This document shows positions 32,910 through 41,313 of a DNA stretch of 64,000 nucleotides, piece by piece; the stretch's first letter is position 1, and every line of letters starts with the position of its first letter. The notes beneath the pieces are model-generated. The model made no database searches and was not told the DNA's origin. It was given only the letters and a program-made list of their open reading frames with translations. Origin of the DNA: Microbispora rosea (lineage in GTDB: Bacteria; Actinomycetota; Actinomycetes; Streptosporangiales; Streptosporangiaceae); contig NZ_FTNI01000010.1 in assembly GCF_900156315.1 (NCBI RefSeq), forward strand, positions 164,082 to 228,081. The letters run 5' to 3'. A program made the position numbers and the translations under genes.

Positions 32910-32944
32910 GAGGGCCCGGCGGACACGCGGGTCCGCCGGGCCTC
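32910..32944. terminator. Bidirectional terminator
   Basis: GAGGGCCCGGCGGAC (32910-32924) pairs with GTCCGCCGGGCCTC (32931-32944) around a 6-nt loop, between the convergent kinase and subtilase genes. Just before it, the motif ACTGAGCCGCGCC is repeated imperfectly three times (about 32850-32893). Confidence 0.75.
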
Positions 32945-32962
32945 TCGGAAAGCCCCGGAATC

Positions 32963-35900
32963 CTACTGAACGGTGATCTTGTCGACCTCGACCGTGATGC
33001 CCTTCACCTGGGGAGTGGAGGTGCCGGTCGTGACAGTGCCGGTGCCCGAGGACACGCCCTTGACCGTGAAGGAGTAGGTGAGCGTGCCGCCGGGGGCGCC
33101 CGGCGTGCTGGTGATCCGGTAGTCCTGCGTCGGCGGGCCGCTGATCTGGCCGCCCGCGGTGCCGTCGGCGTTCTCGGCGCCGACGGTCAGGCCGTAGGCC
33201 GCCCCCGGGTCACCGGGCAGGTTGCCCGGGTCGTAGGCGTACGAGACGTCTTCGGTGCCGTTGAGCCCGATCCACTGCTGGAAGACCTTCAGGCTGTTCG
33301 TGCCGTACAGGTAGACCTGCCACTCGACCACGAGCCACCTGTTCACCCCGTCGGTCAGGTTGGCGACGTAGACGCCGGGGGCGCCCTCGCCGTTCAGGTC
33401 GGTCCAGTACGACGCGAGCACGCCGTTGGGCGGCGCGGTGTCGGGGAGCGTCTGCGGCGCGAACTGGATGTCCGCCGAGCCGTTCGTGCCGCCCGCGACC
33501 GTGTAGCCGTCGGAGACGACGCCGATCCTGGTGTACGTGCGGCCGGCGTAGGTGAACGCCGGGACGGTGAAGTTCAGCGCCTCCTCGTCCCCGATCGGGG
33601 TGGGGGCGATGCCGAAGGCCGCGAGCGGCAGGTAGCCCGCCGGGGTCGCGCCGGGGGCGATGGACGGCTTGTCCGGCTGCTTGCCCGGCAGCGTGCGCTT
33701 GGCCGTCACGATCTGGCTGCCGATCTTGGTCGCGCCGGTGACGCCGGTGAGGCGCAGCCTGAGGTCGAGCGTGCTGAGGGCGGTGACCTCGGCGTCCTCC
33801 AGGGTGTTGTTCTGGACGGTGACCGTGCAGGTGGACGTGCCCGTGTTCCTGGGGATGCTGCTCGGCGCGCAGGTCTGGTCGATCGGCACGGCGCCCTCCT
33901 GCCGGTAGAAGGCCACCGGCAGGTGCTGCTCCCGGTTGCCGCCGACCTGCTTGAGGTTCACCTGGCCGAAGTACTGCCCGTCGGGCAGGTCCGGCGCGGT
34001 GATCACGATGGTGATCGTCTGGCTCTTGCCCGGCTTGACCGTGAACAGCGGCGGCAGCACGGTGATGTTCGCCCCGCTGACAGTCGTGCCCGTCGCGGTG
34101 TAGACCAGCGTCTTGCCGGTCGTGTTGACGAGCGTGCGCTTGGCGCTGATCACGCCCGGCATGACGGGCGCGTTGACCGACGGGAGGTTGAGGTCGATCC
34201 GGTTCATCGGGTCGGCGGCCGAGGCGGCGTAGTTCGCCGCGGTCTCGTCGAGGGTCAGGCCCGGGTCGCCCGCCTTGGTCAGGTCGATGCGGCCGCCGCC
34301 GTAGTCGAACGGATCGGCCGGGGTGGTCCGGTCCTGCTTGGTGACCTTGGTCGTGGCGGTGGTCTCCAGGGCCGACTTGACCTGGCCCGGCGTCCAGTCG
34401 GGGTGCAGCGCGAACACGAGCGCGCCCGCGCCCGCCACGTGCGGCGACGACATCGAGGTGCCGGCGATCACCTGGTAGAGATTGCCCGGAGGACCTTCCA
34501 GCGGCGACTCGGGGGTCGGGGTGTTGCCCGCCAGGATGTGCAGGCCGGGCGCGGTGACGTCCGGCTTGAGGAAGTCGCCGCCCGGTCCGCGCGAGGAGAA
34601 CGTCGTCATCGCGTCGCCCTGCCAGGTGGTCTTCTCGCCCTGGGTGAAGCTCGCCGTGGCGCCCGGGTGCGCGCTCAGCCAGGCGAGCAGCACGTCGGTC
34701 TCCGGCTTGTCGATGTGGACCGTCGGCAGCCAGTGGTTGTCGGTCATGACGTCGAGCGGCGTGGAGTTGTAGAGGATCATCCCCGCGGCGCCGCCCTGCT
34801 TGACCGCGAATCCCTTGAGCACCCGGTTGGGGCCGCGCTCACAGGCGACGATCTTCCCGGCGAACAGCCCCGGGGGCGCCGGGTTGACGCACAGCGGGTC
34901 GCTGTACGGCGGGGCCGACGCCAGCACCACGGGCAACGGCGACGTGACGCCCTGGGTGATCGACGCGCCCTTGATCGACGGCCCGCCGGTCAGCGTGATC
35001 GTCGACTGGTAGGTGCGGCTCTGCGTCGAGGCCGCCACCGTGGTCACCCACGGCCCGCGGTGGTCGGTCGTCCCGGCGCCCGGTCCCGAGTTGCCCGCCG
35101 AGGCCGACACGAACACGCCCGCCGCGTACGCGTCGAGGAACGCGAGCTCGACCGGGTCGCTGTAGGGGTCGGCGCCGCCGCCCACCGAGAAATTGATCAC
35201 TCGCACGCCGTCGGCGATGGCCTGCGCGACGGCGGCCGCCGAGTCGGACTGGTAGCAGCCCTCCGCGCCGCAGACCTTGTAGACCGCGACGTGTGCGGCG
35301 GGCGCGATGCCGTGGATCGCGCCGCGGTCGATGCCGAGCGGGTTGGCGTGGTCGACCGGCCCGCCCGCCGACGTCGTGGCGGTGTGCGTGCCGTGGCCGT
35401 TGGAGTCACGGGCGCTGTCGGCGTACACCTCCCCGCCCACCACCGCGTTGTAGGTCTCAAGGAACGGCTGACCGGAGATCAGCTTGTTGTTGCACTGGAA
35501 GGGGTCGGCCGCCGGCGTCAGCGGATTGTCGCCGAAGTCGCACGTCCGCGGGGTGCCGTCCGCCTTCGGCGGGGGAGCGGGGAGCGTCCCCGGGTCGGCG
35601 AACGACGGGTGCTCCGGCCACGCGCCGGTGTCCAGGATGCCGACGATGACGCCCTTGCCCGACGACTTCGCGCCGCCGAGCTGCTTGTAGACGGTGGTCG
35701 CGCCGATGAACTCCGGGCTGGAGTCGGTGAGGGGCTGCTCCCGCCTGTCCTCCTGCACGGCCGCCACACCGGGCAGCCTCAGCAGGTCGGCGGCCTTGTC
35801 GGCGGGCAGCGTCAGGGCGATGCCGCCGTAGACCGTGCGCAGCTTCCGCCCCACCGTGACGCCGGGGATCTTCTTGCCCAGTTCGCCGAGGAAGGTGTTC

Positions 35901-36292
35901 TCGATGCCCTCAATGTGCTTCTGGTACTTCGCCGCGTCGCCGCTCTTCAGGTTGAGCGACTTCCCGGTGACCGACGGGCTGGTGCCGGGGAGCCCCGGCA
36001 GGCCGCCCTTGTAGGCCGCGACCGCGTCGTAGTCGAGCTTCACGACGACGCTCGTCCGCTGCGGCGACTTCGAGGCGAGCAGCGACGCGTCGCTCTTGGC
36101 GAGCCGGCCGCTGACCGACTTGGCGCCCTGGACGCGCTCGGCGCCTGTCACGGCCGTGGCGCTCCACGACCGCGAGGGGGTGGGGGTGGGGTCCGCGGCG
36201 GCGGTGGCCGCCGGGATCATCGCCGTCACGAGGCCGAGACCGGCGACGATCGCTGTGGTCCGTACGTAGGCAGGTGGGGGCTTCTTCGACAC
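32963..36292 (-). CDS. Secreted subtilisin-like serine protease (S8)
   Basis: From GTG 36292 (GGAGG four bases upstream) the protein is 1109 residues. A signal peptide ends near residue 34. An inhibitor-I9-like propeptide covers roughly 80-190. The catalytic triad is complete: Asp221 in VGILDTGAW, His300 in NGHGTHTA and Ser613 in GTSMSSPHVAG. A PA-type insert lies between His and Ser (VVLASAPPYSDPLC to MILYNSTPLDVM). Long beta-rich C-terminal domains of about 430 residues follow, probably for substrate or wall binding. It is a single gene, expected to be exported and self-processed. The inverted repeat at 36440-36462 lies in its upstream region. Confidence 0.93.
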   Translation of the reverse strand: MSKKPPPAYVRTTAIVAGLGLVTAMIPAATAAADPTPTPSRSWSATAVTGAERVQGAKSVSGRLAKSDASLLASKSPQRTSVVVKLDYDAVAAYKGGLPGLPGTSPSVTGKSLNLKSGDAAKYQKHIEGIENTFLGELGKKIPGVTVGRKLRTVYGGIALTLPADKAADLLRLPGVAAVQEDRREQPLTDSSPEFIGATTVYKQLGGAKSSGKGVIVGILDTGAWPEHPSFADPGTLPAPPPKADGTPRTCDFGDNPLTPAADPFQCNNKLISGQPFLETYNAVVGGEVYADSARDSNGHGTHTATTSAGGPVDHANPLGIDRGAIHGIAPAAHVAVYKVCGAEGCYQSDSAAAVAQAIADGVRVINFSVGGGADPYSDPVELAFLDAYAAGVFVSASAGNSGPGAGTTDHRGPWVTTVAASTQSRTYQSTITLTGGPSIKGASITQGVTSPLPVVLASAPPYSDPLCVNPAPPGLFAGKIVACERGPNRVLKGFAVKQGGAAGMILYNSTPLDVMTDNHWLPTVHIDKPETDVLLAWLSAHPGATASFTQGEKTTWQGDAMTTFSSRGPGGDFLKPDVTAPGLHILAGNTPTPESPLEGPPGNLYQVIAGTSMSSPHVAGAGALVFALHPDWTPGQVKSALETTATTKVTKQDRTTPADPFDYGGGRIDLTKAGDPGLTLDETAANYAASAADPMNRIDLNLPSVNAPVMPGVISAKRTLVNTTGKTLVYTATGTTVSGANITVLPPLFTVKPGKSQTITIVITAPDLPDGQYFGQVNLKQVGGNREQHLPVAFYRQEGAVPIDQTCAPSSIPRNTGTSTCTVTVQNNTLEDAEVTALSTLDLRLRLTGVTGATKIGSQIVTAKRTLPGKQPDKPSIAPGATPAGYLPLAAFGIAPTPIGDEEALNFTVPAFTYAGRTYTRIGVVSDGYTVAGGTNGSADIQFAPQTLPDTAPPNGVLASYWTDLNGEGAPGVYVANLTDGVNRWLVVEWQVYLYGTNSLKVFQQWIGLNGTEDVSYAYDPGNLPGDPGAAYGLTVGAENADGTAGGQISGPPTQDYRITSTPGAPGGTLTYSFTVKGVSSGTGTVTTGTSTPQVKGITVEVDKITVQ

Positions 36293-36439
36293 GACACCTC
36301 CATGAAGACCGGTGATGTCTCGCCGTCCGGGCGTGGAGGAGCCGTGTCGCCCACGGGCATGGGAGGGCACGGCCCTCCCCGTTGGGCGACGAGCGAACGG
36401 CCACCCCAGACGGGTGGCCGAAGCTGACTCGGAGTTTAA

Positions 36440-36462
36440 CTAGCCATCGTTTTTCCGGCTAG
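36440..36462. promoter_or_regulatory. Short inverted repeat in the divergent subtilase/DUF2809 region
   Basis: CTAGCC (36440-36445) and GGCTAG (36457-36462) flank an AT-rich centre with a T-run. It is the only notable structure in the 242 bp between the divergent genes: an operator or a small hairpin. Confidence 0.35.
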
Positions 36463-36534
36463 ATCGTTCCATGGCGTGATTTTTCGCGTGTGTGGTGGTA
36501 ATGGGTGGCGCCGGATTCCCGATAGGGTGCCCGG

Positions 36535-36933
36535 ATGCCGCGCCGCCGACTTGCCGCCCTGGCCGCCGCCGTAGTGGTCGTGGCCGCCGGTCTGGCGGTC
36601 CGGGCGCTGCTGCCCGGCGCGGTCGCCAAGTATGCGGGCGACCTCCTCTACACCGTCCTCGTGTACGCGCTGGTCGTCGTGGCCGCGCCGCGCGCCCGGC
36701 CGTTCGTGGTGGCGGCCGTGGCGCTCGGGGTGAGCTGGCTGGTCGAGTTCGCCCAGCTCACCGGGGTGCCGGCCGAGCTGTCGGCGCACAGCACGCCGGC
36801 GCGGCTGGTCCTCGGCACGACGTTCAACGCCCCCGACCTGTTCTGGTACGCGGTGGGGGCGGCCGCCGGGTACGCCGTCCATTCGATCCGCGGGAAATAT
36901 CTGGGCCCGCCGGACAGTCGCGACGCCGGGTGA
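36535..36933 (+). CDS. DUF2809 membrane protein
   Basis: The 132-residue protein has four predicted helices. It contains the family signature KYAGDLLYTVLVYALVVVAA and a second block WLVEFAQLTGVPAELSA with NAPDLFWYAVGAAAGY. DUF2809 proteins are small integral membrane proteins of unknown function, distantly like VanZ-type proteins. It starts at ATG 36535 with AGGGTGCC as a weak binding site. It precedes the beta-lactamase by 134 bp with an AT-rich promoter between, so it is probably a separate unit. Confidence 0.82.
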   Translation: MPRRRLAALAAAVVVVAAGLAVRALLPGAVAKYAGDLLYTVLVYALVVVAAPRARPFVVAAVALGVSWLVEFAQLTGVPAELSAHSTPARLVLGTTFNAPDLFWYAVGAAAGYAVHSIRGKYLGPPDSRDAG

Positions 36934-36981
36934 CCCGCCGTCGTGAGCTGGATCTATACGGAAACGCATATCGGTCGGTTG

Positions 36982-36991
36982 TTCATATGAA
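36982..36991. promoter_or_regulatory. Palindrome TTCATATGAA upstream of the beta-lactamase
   Basis: A perfect 10-bp palindrome lies in an unusually AT-rich stretch (about 36950-37020), 77 bp before the beta-lactamase start. It may be an operator or just promoter DNA. It does not match the BlaI operator pattern I know. Confidence 0.3.
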
Positions 36992-37067
36992 TATTGGACA
37001 TGTTCCGAACACTTTGCTTTGCTCCTGCGTCTGACACTCCTGTGACGGACGAGAGCAAGGACATGCC

Positions 37068-37988
37068 ATGACACGGACACCGCCGGTCGCGCTGAAGGCC
37101 GCCACGCTCACGGTCTCCCTCCTGGTCGGCGCCGTTCCCGCGGCGGGCCCTGCCGCCGCTGCGCCCCAGGCCGCCGCCGCGCCCCGGACGGACGTGGCCG
37201 CCGCGCTGCGCGCGCTGGAGGCGTCGTTCCAGGGCCGCATCGGCGCGTACGCGATCGACACGGCGACCGGGAAGACGATCGGCTACCGGGCGGGCGAGCG
37301 GTTCGCGCTGCTGTCCACCTTCAAGGCGGTGGCCGCGGGCGCGGTGCTGGCCCGGACGACCGACCGGGAGCTGACGCGGAAGGTCGTCCACTGGACGGCC
37401 GGCGAGGTGAAGTCGAACTCGCCGGAGACCGGCAAGCACGTGAAGGACGGCATGACCCTCGCCGAGCTGTGCCGGGCGGCGATCATCTACAGCGACAACA
37501 CCGCGGGCAACATGCTGCTGAAGCGGATCGGCGGGCCGCGGGGCCTCACCCGCTACTTCCGCACGCTCAAGGACCCGGTGTCCCGGCTGGACCGCTGGGA
37601 GACCGAGCTCAACGAGTGGTCGCCCAAGCAGAAGCGCGACACCACCACGCCCGCGTCCGTCGCCCGCGACCTGAGGGCGCTCACGACCGGCGACGCGCTG
37701 GGCGCGAAGGACCGGTCCCGCCTGATCGGGTGGCTGCGCGACAACACGACCGGGGACGCGCGGATCCGCGCCGGGCTGCCGAAGACGTGGATCGTCGGGG
37801 ACAAGACCGGCACCGGCGGCACGTACGGCACCGCGAACGACATCGCCGTCGTCTGGCCGGCCAAGGGCGCCGCTCCGATCATCATGGCGATCTACACCAA
37901 CCGCCGGGCGGCCGACGGCGCGACCGCGGACAAGGTCGTCGCCCAGACGGCGACCGTGCTCGCGCGCGGTCTCGGCCGGCTCTCGTAA
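37068..37988 (+). CDS. Class A beta-lactamase
   Basis: The 306-residue protein has a Sec signal peptide ending near residue 34-38. All class A motifs are present: STFK (Ser83, Lys86), SDN (Ser142 onward), omega-loop E-T-E-L-N (Glu178, Asn182) and KTG (Lys246-Gly248) in VGDKTGTGGTYG. An active penicillinase or cephalosporinase is therefore expected outside the membrane. AAGGAC precedes ATG 37068. A penicillin-binding protein follows 72 bp later, so target and protector are neighbours. An inverted repeat lies between them. No BlaI/BlaR or AmpR gene is adjacent. Confidence 0.95.
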   Translation: MTRTPPVALKAATLTVSLLVGAVPAAGPAAAAPQAAAAPRTDVAAALRALEASFQGRIGAYAIDTATGKTIGYRAGERFALLSTFKAVAAGAVLARTTDRELTRKVVHWTAGEVKSNSPETGKHVKDGMTLAELCRAAIIYSDNTAGNMLLKRIGGPRGLTRYFRTLKDPVSRLDRWETELNEWSPKQKRDTTTPASVARDLRALTTGDALGAKDRSRLIGWLRDNTTGDARIRAGLPKTWIVGDKTGTGGTYGTANDIAVVWPAKGAAPIIMAIYTNRRAADGATADKVVAQTATVLARGLGRLS

Positions 37989-37995
37989 ATACCGC

Positions 37996-38030
37996 GTTAT
38001 GGGGCCGACCGCGTTTTACAGCCCCATAAC
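37996..38030. terminator. 10-bp perfect inverted repeat between beta-lactamase and PBP
   Basis: GTTATGGGGC (37996-38005) and GCCCCATAAC (38021-38030) flank a 15-nt AT-rich loop, 7 bases after the beta-lactamase stop and 30 bases before the PBP start. It could terminate the first gene or act as an operator for the second. Confidence 0.55.
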
Positions 38031-38060
38031 CTTGTCTATAGCCATTTGGGGGAGGTTCGT

Positions 38061-40208
38061 GTGAACGCCACGGGGAAGGTGCTGCGCCTGGTCGCCATGG
38101 GAGCGGCGGCGGGCGTGCTGGTCGCGGGAATCGCGCTGCCGGCGGTGGGAGGCGCGGGCGTCGGGCTGGTGTCGGCCGTCGAGGACGTGGGCCTGGAGCC
38201 CCGGGACCTCCCCGAGCCTCCGCTGGCGCAGGTCTCGGTCGTGCAGGACGTGAAGGGCCACGAGATCGCGCGGTTCTACGAGCAGTACCGCGAGGTGGTC
38301 CCGCTCGACCAGATCGCCGACATCATGAAGACGGCCATCATCTCGATCGAGGACTACCGATTCTACGAGCACGGTCCGATCGACATCGAGGGCACCGTCC
38401 GCGCTCTGGCGAAGAACCTGCAGTCGGGCGGGGTGGCCCAGGGTGGCTCCTCCATCACCCAGCAGTACGTCAAGCAGGTGCTGCTCAACTCCGCCCAGAC
38501 CGAGGAGGAGAAGAACAAGGCCCTGGCGCCCAGCTACGCCCGCAAGCTCAACGAGCTGCGCTACGCGATGGGCGTGGAGGAGAAGTACTCCAAGGACCAG
38601 ATCCTGGAGAAATACCTCAACATCGCCTACTTCGGCGCGGGCGCGTACGGCGTCGAGGCGGCGGCCAAGCGGTTCTTCGGAGTCAGCGCGAGCGAGCTGA
38701 CGCTGTCGCAGGCGGCGACGCTGGCGGGAGCGGTGCAGGACCCCAACGCCACCGACCCCAACCTGGGCAAGACCAGCCGCGACCGGCTGCTGAAGCGGCG
38801 CAACGTCGTGCTCGACCGGATGGCGGAGCTGAACAAGATCACCAAGGATCAGGCGGCCGAGGCGAAGAAGGCCAGGCTGGGCTACAAGGGGACCCCGCTG
38901 CCCGGCGGCTGCGAGTCGAGCAAGTATCCGTACTTCTGCGTCTACGTGCGCAACGAGATCCTCAGCAACCCCGACTTCGGCAAGACGGCCAAGCAGCGCC
39001 TGGCGTTCCTGAACCGCGGCGGCCTGACCATCAAGACCACGATCGACCCCACGATGCAGGCCGCCGCCGACAAGGCGATCAGGAAGTGGGTCCATCCGTC
39101 CGACGCCCCCGTGGCCGCCGAGGCGCTGGTCCAGCCCGGCACCGGGGCGATCAAGGCGATGGCCGCGAGCCGTCCGTACGGGACGCACAAGACCAGGAAC
39201 GAGGTGTCCTACAACCTCGTGGCCGACGTCGCGCACGGCGGCGGCATCGGCTTCCAGGCGGGCTCGACCTTCAAGACCTTCACCCTGCTCACCGCGCTCA
39301 AGCAGGGCATGAAGATCAACGACGGGTTCAGCGCGGGCGCCGGCTACACCGCGCCGGCCTACGCGACGTTCAAGAACTGCGCGGGCCAGTCCATCGGCGA
39401 CCCGAGCCACACCGTCACCAACGACGAGGGCTCGCCCGGCTGGCTGACCCTGCAGACCGGCACCTGGCACTCGGTCAACACGTTCTTCATGATGCTGGAG
39501 CAGCGGGTCGGGCTCTGCGACGTGGTCAAGACGGCCAAGTCGCTGGGCATCCACCGCGCCGACGGCGCTCCGCTCCAGGAGTACGAGACGTTCACGCTCG
39601 GCATCAACGAGATGGACCCGGTGACCGTCGCCAACGCCTACGCCGCGATCGGCGCGCGCGGCAAGTACTGCGCGCCGATGGCGATCAGCCGCATCACCGA
39701 CAGCACCGGCAAGACCACCGACTACAGGCCCAAGTGCCGTCAGGCCGTCGACCCCGAGGTGGCGGACGCGGCGGCGCACGTGCTGTCGGGCGTCCTGACC
39801 AAGGGCACGATGGCGGCGGTCGGCGGCATCGGGCGTGACGCGGCGGGCAAGACCGGGACCAACGACAACTCCTCCTCCGCCTGGTTCGCCGGGTTCACCC
39901 CCGACCTCGCCGGCGCGGTCAGCCTCGGCGATCCACGCGGCGCCCAGAAGTACAAGCTGAACGGCGTCACGATCGGCGGCCGTTACTACGGCGAGGTGTT
40001 CGGCGCCAGCGTTCCCGGCCCGATCTGGAAGGACACCATGCTGACCGCGCTGCGCGGGGTGCCGCCGACGGACTTCACGCCCGTCGACGGCGAGCGGTTC
40101 GGCGGCTGCGGCGACAGTTGCCGGGGCCTGGTGTCCGTCACGCCTCCGACGGGGGACGACGGTCCTCTGCCAGGCGACAACACGCCGGTGACGATCCTGC
40201 CCAACTAG
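38061..40208 (+). CDS. Class A penicillin-binding protein (transglycosylase/transpeptidase)
   Basis: From GTG 38061, five bases after GGGGGAGG, the protein is 715 residues. It has one N-terminal membrane anchor (about 5-35). The GT51 transglycosylase has the catalytic region IEDYRFYEHGPIDIEG and GGSSITQQYVKQVL. The transpeptidase has STFK in FQAGSTFKTFTL, SVN in SVNTFF and KTGT in AAGKTGTNDN. The short proline/aspartate tail is simpler than in PonA. It polymerises and cross-links peptidoglycan at the outer membrane face. The stop TAG shares the palindrome CTAG (40205-40208) with the stop of the convergent STAS gene. Confidence 0.93.
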   Translation: MNATGKVLRLVAMGAAAGVLVAGIALPAVGGAGVGLVSAVEDVGLEPRDLPEPPLAQVSVVQDVKGHEIARFYEQYREVVPLDQIADIMKTAIISIEDYRFYEHGPIDIEGTVRALAKNLQSGGVAQGGSSITQQYVKQVLLNSAQTEEEKNKALAPSYARKLNELRYAMGVEEKYSKDQILEKYLNIAYFGAGAYGVEAAAKRFFGVSASELTLSQAATLAGAVQDPNATDPNLGKTSRDRLLKRRNVVLDRMAELNKITKDQAAEAKKARLGYKGTPLPGGCESSKYPYFCVYVRNEILSNPDFGKTAKQRLAFLNRGGLTIKTTIDPTMQAAADKAIRKWVHPSDAPVAAEALVQPGTGAIKAMAASRPYGTHKTRNEVSYNLVADVAHGGGIGFQAGSTFKTFTLLTALKQGMKINDGFSAGAGYTAPAYATFKNCAGQSIGDPSHTVTNDEGSPGWLTLQTGTWHSVNTFFMMLEQRVGLCDVVKTAKSLGIHRADGAPLQEYETFTLGINEMDPVTVANAYAAIGARGKYCAPMAISRITDSTGKTTDYRPKCRQAVDPEVADAAAHVLSGVLTKGTMAAVGGIGRDAAGKTGTNDNSSSAWFAGFTPDLAGAVSLGDPRGAQKYKLNGVTIGGRYYGEVFGASVPGPIWKDTMLTALRGVPPTDFTPVDGERFGGCGDSCRGLVSVTPPTGDDGPLPGDNTPVTILPN

Positions 40209-40540
40209 CCCTCAAGCGCGTCGGCCGTGTCGAGGACGCGGAACACCCTGATCAGGTTCGTCCATCGGAGGATCCGCAGCACCTGGCCGGCCGGCGCGAT
40301 CAGGGCGAGGTCGCCGTCCCTGTCGCGCAGGTTGTGCACCAGGCGCACGAGCAGTCCCACGCCCGTGGTGTCGATGAACCGCACCTCGCTGAGGTCGATG
40401 GCCAGCCACGGGCCGTGGGCCTCGATCTCGGTGAGCAGCGGCTCGCGCAGGTGGCGCACCGCGTGGAGATCCAGCTCTCCGCGCAGCCCGAGCACCCACC
40501 AGCGGGTGGGGGAAGGGGGTTGTGCCGTCCACGTCTCCAC
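40205..40540 (-). CDS. STAS-domain anti-sigma-factor antagonist
   Basis: From GTG 40540 (AAGGGA upstream) the protein is 111 residues, the normal size of SpoIIAA/BldG-like proteins. The key loop reads EVRFIDTTGVGLLVRL: the usual phosphorylatable Ser of DSSG is Thr here (DTTG). The N-terminal strand is GLRGELDLHAVRHLRE. It should bind an anti-sigma kinase of the SpoIIAB/RsbW type, but none is encoded nearby, so the partner lies elsewhere. The longer frame from 40633 has an unlikely Arg-rich start. Confidence 0.88.
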   Translation of the reverse strand: METWTAQPPSPTRWWVLGLRGELDLHAVRHLREPLLTEIEAHGPWLAIDLSEVRFIDTTGVGLLVRLVHNLRDRDGDLALIAPAGQVLRILRWTNLIRVFRVLDTADALEG

Positions 40541-40766
40541 GGTGGTTCCCTTCGCTCTCCTTGACGCCGGGGACCACCGGGAGGAGCGGGACGGGGAGGT
40601 CCGCGGCGACCGACGAAGCGCTTCGACCGACACGCCGATGACGGTGCGAGCTGTTGACGGTACGAGCTGAGCCGTACTCAGGGTAACAATCCCCCTCCGG
40701 TGCGTCGATCGGGTGAAGTAAAGCTTCCGTGGTCACCACCGAATTGAGTGGCTATTGTCACGATCC

Positions 40767-41294
40767 ATGGAGGTTGAGCGTGCGTTGAGGCGCCGGCTGG
40801 TCCTGATCGGGGGAATCGTCGCCCTGGCCGCCGCGGGATCCGCGCCGCTCGACGAGGAACTGTCCAGGGCCGTCGCCGTCGCGTACGCCGCCCAGGGCAC
40901 GCTGCCGTACTCGTGGGGCGGGGGACACGCGACGCGGCCGGGGCCGTCGAAGGGAACCTGCCGGGGATACAGCGGCGCGATCACGCCCTGTCCGGCGAAC
41001 CGTACGCGCGGCTTCGACTGCTCGGGGTTCACCCGCTGGGTGTACGACCTGGCGTTCGGCGACGACGTGCTCGGCCCCGGCAACACCGACGACCACATCG
41101 GCAGGCTGCGCAGGGTCGGCGTGCCGCAACCGGGAGACCTGGTCTTCTACGGCAGGCCGGGCAGAACCCACCACGTCGGGGTGTACGTCGGCGCGGGAAA
41201 GATGATCAACGCCTTCGCCACCGGGACGCGCATCCGCATGGACGACGTGTCCGTGCTGGATGACCTGCTCGGGTATTACCACTACCGGCCCTGA
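40767..41294 (+). CDS. NlpC/P60 peptidoglycan endopeptidase
   Basis: The 175-residue protein has an N-terminal hydrophobic segment (RLVLIGGIVALAAAGSAP) serving as signal peptide or anchor, then one NlpC/P60 domain. The catalytic Cys is in RGFDCSGFTRWVY and the His in THHVGVYVG. The expected front motif LPYSWGGGH is present. It should cut gamma-D-Glu to diamino-acid bonds in the wall. ATG 40767 is chosen; TTG 40755 is an alternative. The SARP gene starts 19 bp after the stop. Confidence 0.87.
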   Translation: MEVERALRRRLVLIGGIVALAAAGSAPLDEELSRAVAVAYAAQGTLPYSWGGGHATRPGPSKGTCRGYSGAITPCPANRTRGFDCSGFTRWVYDLAFGDDVLGPGNTDDHIGRLRRVGVPQPGDLVFYGRPGRTHHVGVYVGAGKMINAFATGTRIRMDDVSVLDDLLGYYHYRP

Positions 41295-41313
41295 TCCCTA
41301 TGCTTGCCCCGTA

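Noticed and set aside
33923-36427. 834-residue rightward frame opposite the subtilase
   Set aside because: Antisense of a protease with a complete catalytic triad and signal peptide; no plausible protein features.
36960-37020. BlaI-type operator for the beta-lactamase
   Set aside because: The AT-rich palindrome TTCATATGAA does not match the known TACA-based BlaI dyad, and no blaI or blaR gene is nearby.
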